Positions 20,801-31,661 of a DNA stretch of 64,000 nt are shown here, one piece after another. Each line of letters opens with the position of its first letter. Position 1 is the stretch's first letter. The translations under genes and the position numbers were made by a program. A model generated the notes under the pieces. That model was not told the origin of the DNA and ran no database searches. It saw nothing but the letters and a program-made list of their open reading frames with translations. Source of the DNA: Labyrinthula sp. Ha (lineage: Eukaryota > Sar > Bigyra > Labyrinthulida > Labyrinthulaceae); contig JAALGZ010000005.1 of the NCBI GenBank assembly GCA_015227615.1, positions 806,001 through 870,000 of the forward strand, written 5' to 3'.

Positions 20801-23707
20801 TGGTCAAAATTGTCTCCGTATTCTACAAACAAACAAAATGATTAAGAATATCCACCTTTGATACAACGAATGAATAAATAAACAAAGAAAGAAAAAGCCT
20901 GATCCCCTATTCAAAATAAATATTGGCGACATAAGTTCATTATCGACATCTATAGTTAGCGAGAGCAAGTTGTTGGTAATCTTCGTTCTAACTAACATAT
21001 TTGTTTCTTACATCTAATCATTTGCATTGCTTTGGCTTTCTCATTGATTTTGCTTCTTGGTCTTCTTTTGTTTCTTATTGTACCATATTTTAGAGCTTGA
21101 AACACCAAGCTATTTTTCTCAGATACCTTTGAGAGGTGATAAACTTTTTCTCTTAATAGTGCAACGAATCTATACATGCATTACTCTCCTTACGTTTTAA
21201 TAATATAATTTCCAAGATAAATTTAGTTTCACTTTCATGTTGAATAAAAATTATGTTTTATTATTCTAATGACATTTTAATGTCTTGTAATATACTGTGC
21301 TTGCTGAAATATAGCTTTGGGTGTCTCTATGTATTATAAGCACTCCTACTGCAAAACTACTCCATTTTAGGAAAATTGTAACAAATTTATTGTACAGTAG
21401 AATCACCGTGTATTACAACCACTTTTGTATTAACCGCTTGCTCTAGCGAGGATCTGGTAATCCACCCTAAATGTATGAAGATTGGAAAAAAGTTAAAATA
21501 ATGTATTTCCTTATTCTCAATAATTTTGCCTCTTACTGCCCAAATTAAATGTCTCGTTGGGAACAGGAATATGTAGTAGGATGAAATTTTTAATTAAAGA
21601 ACCAGAATAATCTAAGCTAAGCAAGTATTAAGCTACGATCTTACTTCTCTTTGCAATGTTTGGGAAGCTGAATTCATATAATTAAACAGTTCCCCGTCTT
21701 GATCAAAGTGACGGTCAAACACTGAGAATAGACGTATAATAAATGAATCAATGGCAGAATTACTTACATTTTCACCAATAGAATGTCCAATGGACTGTAA
21801 TTCCAACACATTGCAGATATACAATTTGACGTATCACTTAAATTTATCGGTAAGCTCCTGGCAACATCACATGCTGCACTATCCCATGAACGAAGTATAT
21901 TTCATAGCTGATTGCTTTGATTACATTAAACAAGGGCGAATTCTTTCCAAGGGTAATAGATTCGCCGATATAACAAATTCACCCCCGCTAGAATTAAAAA
22001 CTATTTTTCACGTAAGGATTTACATCAACCACTTCGTTGAACGATGGGATGAGTTTAAACAAAGCTAAAAGGTTTCTAGTAGCGATATATGTTGTGGAAA
22101 GAGTTCTATTTAAACTTTTAGTATTTTTTAATGGTTTTTTTCAATTTGAGTTACTAAATGGTTTTTTATAACTGTATATTTATTATTCGACTCTTCATCG
22201 TCCAGAACTAATACAATGTTAGCCCTTTGTTATATATAAGGCTTAAATAATTATTAATTCAAAATTACCACAACAGAGAAAAAAATAAGTATTCTCATAG
22301 AAAAACATACGCTCATGCGTAGAAAATCCTTTAAAAAGTACCTCTCAGATAAACCCTCATAAGTTCTGCATCATGGAGTCGAACCATGTCTTTTACCATA
22401 TGAGTGGCTCGGTTAAATGATTGTTCTCAGTATTTGCATGTTTGACTTTATTCTTCACTCTACCGTATTCTTGATAGAGTATTGCAAAAAATAACACTAA
22501 AATTCTGTTGTTAACAAAAACCTCATGTTTCTTAGTAATATTTGGATATAGACAAAATATGAATCTAACTAGAAACGTTCCAAACTAATATTCTCAGCCC
22601 AGCAATTCAAGACAGAATACGAGTAATCAAGGGATCATGTTTGCCTAATGCTCCACTAATATTATTGAATAAAATATCTGTACATTAACACTTGTTAGTA
22701 AAAAAACGAAATATGGCTTATTGTGGCGCTGTATTTCTTTTTTTTCTAGGAACGAGAAACCTTCTGTGGGGTGAAATAACTCTATCAATAAAACTGTAAA
22801 GAACCTCGGTACAATTGTTACATAGTATAGTCTGTTATATTGTACTACATCGATGCAAAATATAAAACCATAGAAATAACCTCTTTGTATTAAAAATATC
22901 GATTGTGAACTAGGCCCATAAACCAGCAATTATCAAGAAACTTGTTTTCTCTCACGTGCTACTACAGAAGGTCATATGGTCCGGCTATCGGTCAAAGTTC
23001 CCAACATGAAACTCATGATATACAATTTTATTCGCTATGTTATAAACAGTTGCAATATAGCATAATGTGTTGCTAAGCTAATTGTGGTTGATTCTAACCA
23101 GGTTATAATTAACCATATGGAACGGGAGCACTGGGGGTCGAAATAGTTCCGTAAGAAGTTAGAGTCGCAGAAAAAGTTTGAACGCACCATTATAAATGGA
23201 AAGAAAACAGAGGAAGCAAAACTGAATGAAATATCATAATCGCCTATTTTAATTAAAAGCATATTATTCATTGGCTAAGAATTAATGAAGCAACATATAT
23301 ATGTAATAGAGAAAAGAAAGGAGATAACAGAAAACTAAATGGCATGTTTGACAGAAGGTTTAAAAGGTATGAGAAAAAAATTCAAATCCAGCTATATCAT
23401 CTATTACATTGTTATTGCTTACAGCGGCACCACATCATAACGTTGTCCAGACCGTGACTCTCGAAGAAGTTTAAAAATTCTTGATAAAGCTCGTGATGCT
23501 TTTTGCCTATTAAAATCTTTAGCCTTCTCTTGAGCTTAAATATAAATAATATTTGTCTTTTGGTTTAAGTTTTTTTATCATTTGCGTTTTTTTTTAATAG
23601 CAGGAACCAGAAGTAGTTGTTTTAAAAGGTATTTTCGTAAGCTCTCTCAGTAATGCAACACTGATGTACTTAATTTTCAAATTGCAAATAGCTAAGGCTA
23701 TTCTCCC

Positions 23708-24928
23708 ATGAAAGTTATTCTGCACCAATTTTGCTTTATTGCATTATATTTTACATATTCGTTTTCAATCCATATCAAAGTTTCTAATCCAGTGAATACT
23801 TTGTCTTTTGGAAGCTGTCATAAGCCGTACCTCAACAATGAGATCTTTCAGAAGATATCAAACTTTTCAAATCCTACAGATCTGTTTTTATGGACTGGTG
23901 ATGCATATTACACGAAAGAGAACCATAAATCCATCGATTCCTTGATAAAATACAGAGATATGTCAAAGAACTCTAAGAATTATGACAATTTTTTGAAGTC
24001 CATCTATAACTCTCCAAAGGTTGTTGGTATTTGGGATGACCATGACATGGGTGTAAACGACGGAGACAGAACAGTTCCTGATATCTCAAAACGGCAAGGG
24101 ATATTCTTAGATTTCATAGATTATAACAAATCCAGTTTCATGAATCAAGAATGTCTTTATCACACAGTTTCATTTAATCTTCAGAATGGAAACAAAGCCC
24201 GCCTACTTCTTCTTGACACTCGCTCTCTGAAAGATCCTTATCTTGTTCCTCGTTCTCCATATTTTCAGACATTTATTGGATCGTTAACTCGTTTTTTCCT
24301 TGCTTTTTTTGGCTTTTTTTCTTCTGGATCTGTTCTTGGTGAAGAGCAGTGGACTTGGCTTCAGCAGCAACTAAAGGATGACACTTTTGCAGTCAACATA
24401 ATAGTTTCTTCAATTCAAATTTTTACCAGAAATTATTTCGTTGAATCTTGGGGTCATTATTCAACGGATAAGAACCGCTTGCTGGAAATATTAAACGAAA
24501 AAAATCCAAAGAGTGTTTTGTTTGTTTCTGGTGATGTCCACATTGGTCAAATAATTGAGAACAAAGGTGTCGTTGAAGTAACTTCAAGTGGTTTAACACA
24601 TTTATGTGGAAATAGAAATACATTTTTTGGTAAGATTATGTTTCTTGCATGCCAGTTTATATACTATTACACTAGTGAAGAAGGAAAATATCTTCTGGAC
24701 TTAAATTATGGACAGATGACCTTTGATGAAGTATCAAATTCTGTTAAAGTTGAGGTAAAAGATAGATATGGAAGCCCGCAATTAACTACAAGCATAAAAA
24801 TGAACTTGCCATGGACACAAGTTGACCCAGATGAACTTTCATGGGAGAAAACCACGGGTTTTGACTTCTTCATGCTTCTATTTACTCTCGCAACAGGAGT
24901 CCTTCTTCTTCGAACAAGGTATCAATAG
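23708..24928 (+). CDS. PhoD-like metallophosphatase, membrane-anchored
   Basis: This 406-residue protein matches the PhoD branch of alkaline phosphatases/phosphodiesterases, metal enzymes that hydrolyse phosphate esters. An N-terminal signal peptide (residues 1-21) precedes SFGSCHKP at 33-40. Metal and catalytic motifs are GDAYY (D65), WDDHDMGVND (109-118) and GDVHIG (D276, H278). A C-terminal hydrophobic segment (about 382-398) followed by RTRYQ suggests a single-pass anchor with the catalytic domain in the lumen or outside the cell. Intronless. It converges on the CDK8-like gene with 12 bp between stops. Confidence 0.9.
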   Translation: MKVILHQFCFIALYFTYSFSIHIKVSNPVNTLSFGSCHKPYLNNEIFQKISNFSNPTDLFLWTGDAYYTKENHKSIDSLIKYRDMSKNSKNYDNFLKSIYNSPKVVGIWDDHDMGVNDGDRTVPDISKRQGIFLDFIDYNKSSFMNQECLYHTVSFNLQNGNKARLLLLDTRSLKDPYLVPRSPYFQTFIGSLTRFFLAFFGFFSSGSVLGEEQWTWLQQQLKDDTFAVNIIVSSIQIFTRNYFVESWGHYSTDKNRLLEILNEKNPKSVLFVSGDVHIGQIIENKGVVEVTSSGLTHLCGNRNTFFGKIMFLACQFIYYYTSEEGKYLLDLNYGQMTFDEVSNSVKVEVKDRYGSPQLTTSIKMNLPWTQVDPDELSWEKTTGFDFFMLLFTLATGVLLLRTRYQ

Positions 24929-24940
24929 TTCTATTGATCC

Positions 24941-26045
24941 TTATCTATTGGCACTAGATCGTTTTAGTGCGTTATCACTTGGCAAAGGATCTTCTCGAGA
25001 AAAAAAATCTTCCTTTAAAGTCATTTCAGCAGACATACGCACCATTGGATCAGGTTTCAACATAGATTCAGCTACTTTAAGTCCAGATTGGGATATTCTT
25101 TTACATGCTTTAACGTATGGTGTTAATCTACTTTGTCCTAAGAATTTCTCAGTTTTTAATAAATTCTTAAAGTTTGCCCATTGAGGAAATTGTCCAATAC
25201 CTTTCCATTGCGCAAACACCTCTGTACCAAGAAACTTTAAAATAACTCGACATTCATCAACTTCAAAGGGAGCTTTTTGATTCTTACTTGAGATATCTTC
25301 GTTTGGTTTTCCTCTGAATAATACCCCTCCTGTTTTGTTTCTATGTATTGTCAACATTTCCACAAAGATACAGCCTAAGCTCCAGATATCAACTGCAGGT
25401 GTGTAATGCATTGAGTGCAGTAAAAGTTCAGGTGCACGATACCAAAGAGTTACTACAGTTGCATCAGTCTTTGCAAGTGGTCTAATTGGGTTTCTAATAA
25501 TTCGTGCTAAACCAAAATCGGCAAGTTGAACTAAACCAACTTCTCCAAAGATTAGAATATTTTCAGGTTTGATATCCCGATGTACTATAAAAGAACTAGA
25601 GAGATAATCCAAAGCTTTCAGGCATTGCCAGATTATTGACTTTATAGTGAAAAGCATCATTTCAGCAGATTGTTTGAAATGTTTGTCTATGATGCTAAAA
25701 GTAAACAGAAAGATTGAAGTACGATTTCAGCGTAAGACTGGCGTAGTCCATCACTAAAGCTATTTCAATTTTTTTCGTATCTATTATAAGATCTCTAAGT
25801 TTTATGATATTTGGGTGGCTTATTTCCTTAAGAATTTTAATCTCACGTAAAGTGGATATGCTTGTTAAGGCAGTTCTAGCGCTTAAAGTATCTGCAGTCT
25901 TTTTTATTGTTTTAATTGCATATTTCTTTGTATTGTTGTTTGCTTCTGCGGGATTTTGTGAAGACGAAGATTTTGTAGCAACATAAACAAGACCATATGT
26001 TCCTTCACCGATAGTTTTCGTAATTTGATAGCCTGGAACACTCAT
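24941..26045 (-). CDS. CDK8-like cyclin-dependent kinase (Mediator kinase module)
   Basis: Exon 1 is 26045-25723 and exon 2 is 25694-24941, giving 358 residues. The intron 25722-25695 is exactly 28 nt. Kinase motifs are GEGTYG (glycine loop), a STLREIKIL helix in place of PSTAIRE, HRDIKPEN (catalytic loop), DFGLA, and YRAPELLL. The stretch NPIRPLAKTDATVVTLWYRA and the CIFVEMLT segment are characteristic of the CDK8/CDK19 group, which pairs with cyclin C and regulates Mediator in the nucleus. The upstream frame stays open to 26087 but only from a TTG; ATG at 26045 matches the short N-terminus of the family. A CDK10/11-type kinase is less likely. MED31 elsewhere in the window belongs to the same complex. 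Confidence 0.88.
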
Positions 26046-26245
26046 TTCAGCTATATATCTCTTCCAAGTAGAGTTCTTTATCAACAAAGTTTCATGGTAT
26101 ATGTTGTTCTGGTTATGTTATCAATAGTAATGCTATTGCTGTGCACCTACATCAAGTCTACAGAGATTAAGTCAAATTATGGTATATTACCGTGATGTTT
26201 GATAAAAACTGATACAATAAAGTATTTGGGGAATATTCTCGGGCT

Positions 26246-26521
26246 TTAAATTTTCTCTTCCAACTTAAAGCCAAAACTAAAGAAGCAAAACCAAAAAGTA
26301 ACCAAAAATTCCTTGAAGAAATAAGATAGTATTAATAGACATGGAGAGAAATTTTGTTCAACAACAAACCAAACTTTGTCCACGGAAAGCTCAAAACTAG
26401 TGTTATGTGACTTAGTGGGACCTATACTTATTCGAGTTCTGTTGGAACTACTAATTCTTGGTGAATAGAAGCCATGATTATCATAGTCTGGATTTCGATT
26501 TAGCAGAGGTAAAGTCTGCAT
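26246..26521 (-). CDS. Hypothetical protein, possibly an incomplete gene
   Basis: A 91-codon ORF with a good ATG lies upstream of the CDK8-like gene on the same strand. The first 50 residues are polar with Ser/Asn/Arg, and the rest is hydrophobic and aromatic, suggesting one or two membrane segments. No family is recognised. Its position within normal island spacing supports a gene, but the C-terminal half could also be untranslated intron-rich DNA. Confidence 0.3.
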   Translation of the reverse strand: MQTLPLLNRNPDYDNHGFYSPRISSSNRTRISIGPTKSHNTSFELSVDKVWFVVEQNFSPCLLILSYFFKEFLVTFWFCFFSFGFKLEEKI

Positions 26522-29500
26522 GCTTTCACAAGAGTTGTAGACTGCTAAGTTTTGGTTCGCAACCCTATAGCAACATCACCAATAAACAACTGGAGTAAGA
26601 CATTCGCTAAGAAAATAAAAAAAAAACTTTTCCAAGACAAGAAAACACGGGTTAGAATAAAATCTGACCTTAAAACACTCTAGCTCTAAAACAATCATAA
26701 ACAAATAAAAGACTTTGCTGAAGGGAGCATGTGAGTTAGAGAGAAGTCCTCCCACAACTTCACAAAACCAGATGCAAGGAAAAGCTTGGAAACGAAACGG
26801 CTGGTTGCAGATGGAAAATGAGCTATAGTAGCTCTCCAAAGTGCTCGGGTGAAAAAATACTAAGCTTAGTTCACAGAATAACCTTAAATCTTTTAACTAA
26901 ATAATCTAGATCGCTTTAGACATCGCTTATAGAACTTTTCAAAGGTACTGGTTATTTGTCGCTGATTCGGATGAAAAGCGTCATTTTCGAGTTCATGTAT
27001 ATATTACGTTTACGTCTGCTACGTATCGTACAGACATACACCTCTAAATATTAAAGTGCACCTAGCCATATAGTTAGGCACAGTTTTTTGTTCCAGGCGG
27101 TTCTTTAGTTATTTAGTTACCTGTGTTTATATTTCCTCTTTCTGTCATGCATTATCTGAACCCGATAACAGCCATCTAATAGGGTGACAACCGTAACGTG
27201 AAAAGTACAGCATCAACTCACAAAAATTTTTACCGGAAGAGGCTTATGCAAAATCTTCGCGAGATATTTTTCGAGCTACGCCTGTTGAAAACTGAAATGT
27301 TCTCCTACCCTACTGCTGGACATGACATGCAGCTTCGCACTAATAACTTCCAAAAAGACGCTATTACGCGCTATGAGATATCATTTTATGTAGCACATCG
27401 ACCAAATGACGAAGTAGATTCCTTACATACTCTACGAAGATCCTAAAAAGTAATGGCTAAAGCAGATTTGACTTTTGAAAAAGCATACTCTGGAATTTTT
27501 TATGACAAAAGTCTGATCAAATGGTCACTATTGAAAAGAAAAAAAGGCAAAGAAAATACTATGGAAAGTAATATAAAAGCTTAGAATGATTTGCACATAG
27601 CTATCTAGCTGCAAATAAGAGATTCGGACAAGGCTTCCATAAGTTTTCCAATGACAATGTATAGTTTCCTATATCACCTCTTCAAGTGTCTAGACAGAAA
27701 CCACTGTCAGTCATGAAGAGTGAGTATATTCAGATAGATACAACACATGAAATATCAGGGTACACATTGCTGATGATGATGCCAGTGTGGGTTGGTACCT
27801 TTTTAATCCATTTTTTTTGGCTGCATTTGCATGGAGTTGGAAATTAATGTGTAATTTATAGAAGGTTTGAAATTTATTGACTTTGCATGTGCCAAGGTGA
27901 CTATTAGTAACGGATCCAAAGCCCAAGCAAAAGCTGCAAAAAATTGTACTCTACTCATATCCAATGAATTAAATATTTACTGACCAACTCTAGATGGTGT
28001 TGTAAATCTTTTTGTATCGAAAGTTTATCATATTTTAGAGAGAAGTAAATAACCTATTTTGCAAAACACTTACTTTACCATCCACACCCGTAGTCCAAAG
28101 TAAATATTTTCTCAAACACTATCACAGTAGTGCAAAACAGACTTTAATAGAAAGTTAGTAATAGACAAACAGATTGTATACTCGAATTCTGCTTGAACAA
28201 GCTGGAGTATTTCAAACGAGGTACTGTAGATTTTGGCGCCAATGAAAATTAGCTTCAAGAAATGATTTCTTAATGAAAACTGCATGAAATGGTCCTTGGT
28301 GGTGGTTTTAAATTATAAGGAGGCACTTCTACAAAAATATGTTAGCCCCAATATTGAAAAGCTTAAAAGGTAGAGTGTTCTGCAAGCTAAGCTTCCGACT
28401 TGAGCTTTTGGATTACAATAATGAAATTAGCTAGAAAGTTTCGTGTTTCATGATAACTCAAAAAAATAAAGCTGGGTTTATAATTTCAGAGAAATATCAG
28501 GAGAAAATTTTCATGGCTAAATTATTAGAAAAAATGATGTAATACTTCTCTCTTACAGATTTTAAAATTGAGCCAATGTCCTTCTATTATATATACACTT
28601 TTCAAGGGTTTGTATAAAGCTGATGTCTGATTCTGCTGTTATAATATAAGCTTTTTCTAGATGTATATATCAAAATCAGCCTTCTTCCAAAAATCCTATA
28701 ACAGTATTGAAATTTTTTTTGGAAAGTAGAAGCAACAGCCATGTAATCTACATTAATGATTCTAAGTCTTCAAAATTTGAAGTCGTGAAGCAAAAAAAAA
28801 GAGCAAATATGCAGTACTGTTGGTCGAGTGAAGACTGTCTTTCGACAGCACCTCCCGCGTTTATAAAGGAGAGAGAAAATTTTATGCTGCAACTATGATG
28901 ATTTAAATTGTATTTTGAAATAATCCAACTATGGTTTTCTGCGAGAGAGGGAGCAGGAAATAAGAAACATAAGCAAAAAAATCTACTTTGAAAATGGAGA
29001 CTCTAGGAAAATAGAGCGCTTATACAAGGGTCGAACCAAAAAATTAATTACACTGGACTCTTGGATACTGAATTTCTAACACAAAGCTCGTAAGCATTCA
29101 ATATTAAATGAAATCTTAAGCTGTTGTCAAAACATTCTCGATGAATTTGAAATGATTCCTTGTAAGACCTAAATACACAGACTCAACCCATTTATAAACA
29201 CATTTGTCAAAATACCAATGTTTAAGAAATTCAGTGTTCTAAACCTTAACCATATTCACATTAACCTTAGATTGGTCCAGTCATCGAAAACTCATTGTTG
29301 AGAAAAGATATTATTTTCATCTACTTTTCATTTTAATAGGAAGTTGTTTCCCCTTATTTTGATTTTATACTTTAAATTTGGAGAGCACGTTGTGAAATAA
29401 GATTTCTTACATAAGCCATATGAGAGTTCAATGATTTTCTATAGCTTAAGATCAATCAGCAAGAGGCTCAAGGCAGATTACTAGATAATTGCTGGCTCAA

Positions 29501-30793
29501 TAGCAGTCATCTTGCATTAAGATATTGATCAATTTGCGTAGGAACGAATAGGATAATAGGAGTAAACAATTGGATAATACTAACAACCTATGCCGAGTAT
29601 GAGTTTAGAAAGACAGGATACAATACCCCAATATCGTGATTTCAAGAACTGTCTCGTATTGTGGATTTTTTTTCTTGTTTCGGGCTAAAATAAAATTAAA
29701 ATTAACATCTTCTATCACATTCGTAGAAATTTTGGAGTCCTTGATATAAGGTTTCATAGAGACTGAATGTCAATCGTTTCAGTTCAAAAATACAGACTTT
29801 ACTCCGAGGCTGCTAGTAATCAAACTCTTACTTGCTTAATAAAGAAAGGCATTTTACCTGCTTGACTCCTGAAATTTTTTAATATGAATTTGCACTAAGT
29901 TTAAAGAAAGTGTGGTAAGAATAATTTTGAACACAGTAATATGCTTAATATTTTTCAGTACTGCAAGTAGATATGCCCTCAACTACTACGAAACCATACA
30001 TTGCGTACACTTTGTTCTTGTTCAAAAGTGGAACCAAATTAGAACCACAGATTAAAGATATAACTGAATCTTGCAGATATAACCTAGAAAAAGTCTATTG
30101 CTTTAGATAGAAAACCTTTTCCGGTAAGATATTCCTTTTCTTTTGACTCTAGCCAAATTAGTAATATAGTCATTACCAAGGTTACACTGCTTACAGTTCA
30201 TTTTTATCTTTTTAATTTATGGGGTAAGAGCAGGCTACAATGAAAAGATTTTTATGGCAGTTTCTATAAAACTTTTAATCATTCAGTTGTTATAGAGTTG
30301 AAAGTGTCATATCACATGTTACTTCAGCACTACCTGAAGTTATTAATCAATCAAAATGATTGGGGAATTATTAGAATCAATTAATAATAAAAATATGAGC
30401 AGAAATTCCATTGATAAATTCTAAATAAATAAAATCCAGTACCTAGTTCTGTAGAAATTAACATAGTGACCTTCATAAATACTTCTTGTTTTATTAAGTC
30501 GTATTTTTCTTTCTTCACTCTTCTTTTCATCAGATTGTGTTTTTCCTTAATGATTGCTTCTTTGAGTAGGTTTTGTTTTTCTATTTGGATGAATAAATTT
30601 TTGGGAAATTGAATAATAAAATCTTATTGAGTGGCGGATATAACAGACCAACCTGTTAAGAACCTATTCTCTGTTGTCTCAATTTAAATTAAGTGTCACA
30701 TTACCACAACCTACAAACCGGTACATAAATGATAATTGATAAATCACCATTCACGAAAGCATTATCAAGTCAATAACTTCGAGAATAACTTTA
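26522..30793. other. Gene-poor tract
   Basis: No gene is supported. ORFs here are short and AT-driven. A partial copy of the dispersed fold-back repeat lies near 30333-30440. Otherwise I see only AT-rich sequence without recognisable features. Confidence 0.5.
30333..30440 (+). repeat. AT-rich dispersed repeat, partial copy
   Basis: This segment matches the core of the repeat at 1766-1870: AATCAATCAAAATGATTGG, then AGAATCAATTAATAA, and GATAAATT further on. Only one arm is present. Confidence 0.45.
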
Positions 30794-31660
30794 ATGGGAA
30801 CCTACCTGCGCAAGTCTACAAATGGGTCGAATCCTCATCAAAACTCTCTTCTTATCTATCTTCTTTTATCTTTTTTCACAGTGTCCCAGTTCTTTCTTTA
30901 TCTCTTCAAGAAAAACAATAAAAAACTCTACTTCGAAGTAACTTTACTGGGTCTATGGATTTTCCCGCCTTGTTTTGCAATGTACTTAAAAACTTACAGC
31001 TTTATTTTTTTCTGGAGTTTGGCATTACTATCAAATATCTACATTCTAATCATTGCTACAAAGAAACCTTTGCCAAAAGATACCCCTCGATTTGTTTACA
31101 CTTTTTACAACACAATTCACAATACTTCGTACCAAACCACTTTCTTCGTATACATTCTTCTTGCCATCAGCTTTGTGTTACATCAAAAAGACGATCCTTC
31201 GACAAAAACAACGAAGGAACCATTTGTCCATCTTGCAAGCACCGTGTTCATCTACGGCATTTATTTTGGTGTCCTGTACAAAGATTGTGCGTATGTTTTT
31301 TCCAACCACATCTCTCATGCTCTAAACCTTCAAAAGAAGTCGGATGAACCTAAACCTCATGATGAACCTTTGAATAATTGTGCACTTTGTGATGTTCTCT
31401 TGGTCGAAAATGACCCGACTCTTGCACTTCATTGTGGTGATCGGTTTCATGAAAGTTGCCTGAAAGGATGGGTTCTTATTGGAAAAGCAGATTCGTGTCC
31501 AAAATGCTCAGTAAATTTAACAGGTTCAGATATTTTTAAAAGAAGTTTCTGGGAAGCTTCTGAAAATTGGAATCAGTTGCTTGATGCTGTGAGAAATTTA
31601 ACCGTTTGGACACCTTTGATTCTCTTGGGATTCGAAAGTTTAAAAAAGCTATTGAGCTGA
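30794..31660 (+). CDS. RNF121/RNF175-like RING E3 ligase, multi-pass
   Basis: This 288-residue protein matches the RNF121 family, ER/Golgi membrane ubiquitin ligases linked to membrane-protein quality control. About five hydrophobic segments occupy residues 18-165, including TKKPLPKDTPRFVY and YGIYFGVLYKDCA, which are family signatures. The RING follows: C196, C199, C214, H219, C222, C235 and C238, then WNQLLDAVRNLTVWTPLIL at the C-terminus. One zinc ligand is changed: the family's CNH is CGD here, putting Asp216 in place of His. Intronless. The stop codon is followed after one base by the ATG of the meckelin-like gene. Confidence 0.9.
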   Translation: MGTYLRKSTNGSNPHQNSLLIYLLLSFFTVSQFFLYLFKKNNKKLYFEVTLLGLWIFPPCFAMYLKTYSFIFFWSLALLSNIYILIIATKKPLPKDTPRFVYTFYNTIHNTSYQTTFFVYILLAISFVLHQKDDPSTKTTKEPFVHLASTVFIYGIYFGVLYKDCAYVFSNHISHALNLQKKSDEPKPHDEPLNNCALCDVLLVENDPTLALHCGDRFHESCLKGWVLIGKADSCPKCSVNLTGSDIFKRSFWEASENWNQLLDAVRNLTVWTPLILLGFESLKKLLS

Positions 31661-31661
31661 T

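Larger units (their letters stand above)
14133..23707. other. Gene-poor tract with decayed transposon DNA
   Basis: No intact gene is supported across this 9.6-kb tract. Short open frames near 14540-14803, 15076-15279, 16805-16960, 18444-18716 and 19965-20159 show coding-like wording but are broken and unrecognised. A MULE-like transposase remnant lies at 17364-17828. A short AT dinucleotide run lies at about 15648-15657. The rest is AT-rich sequence in which I see nothing specific. Confidence 0.5.

Noticed and set aside
26576-26839. Minus-strand 87-codon ORF
   Set aside because: Composition is aromatic and cysteine-rich as in random AT-rich frames, with no recognised pattern.
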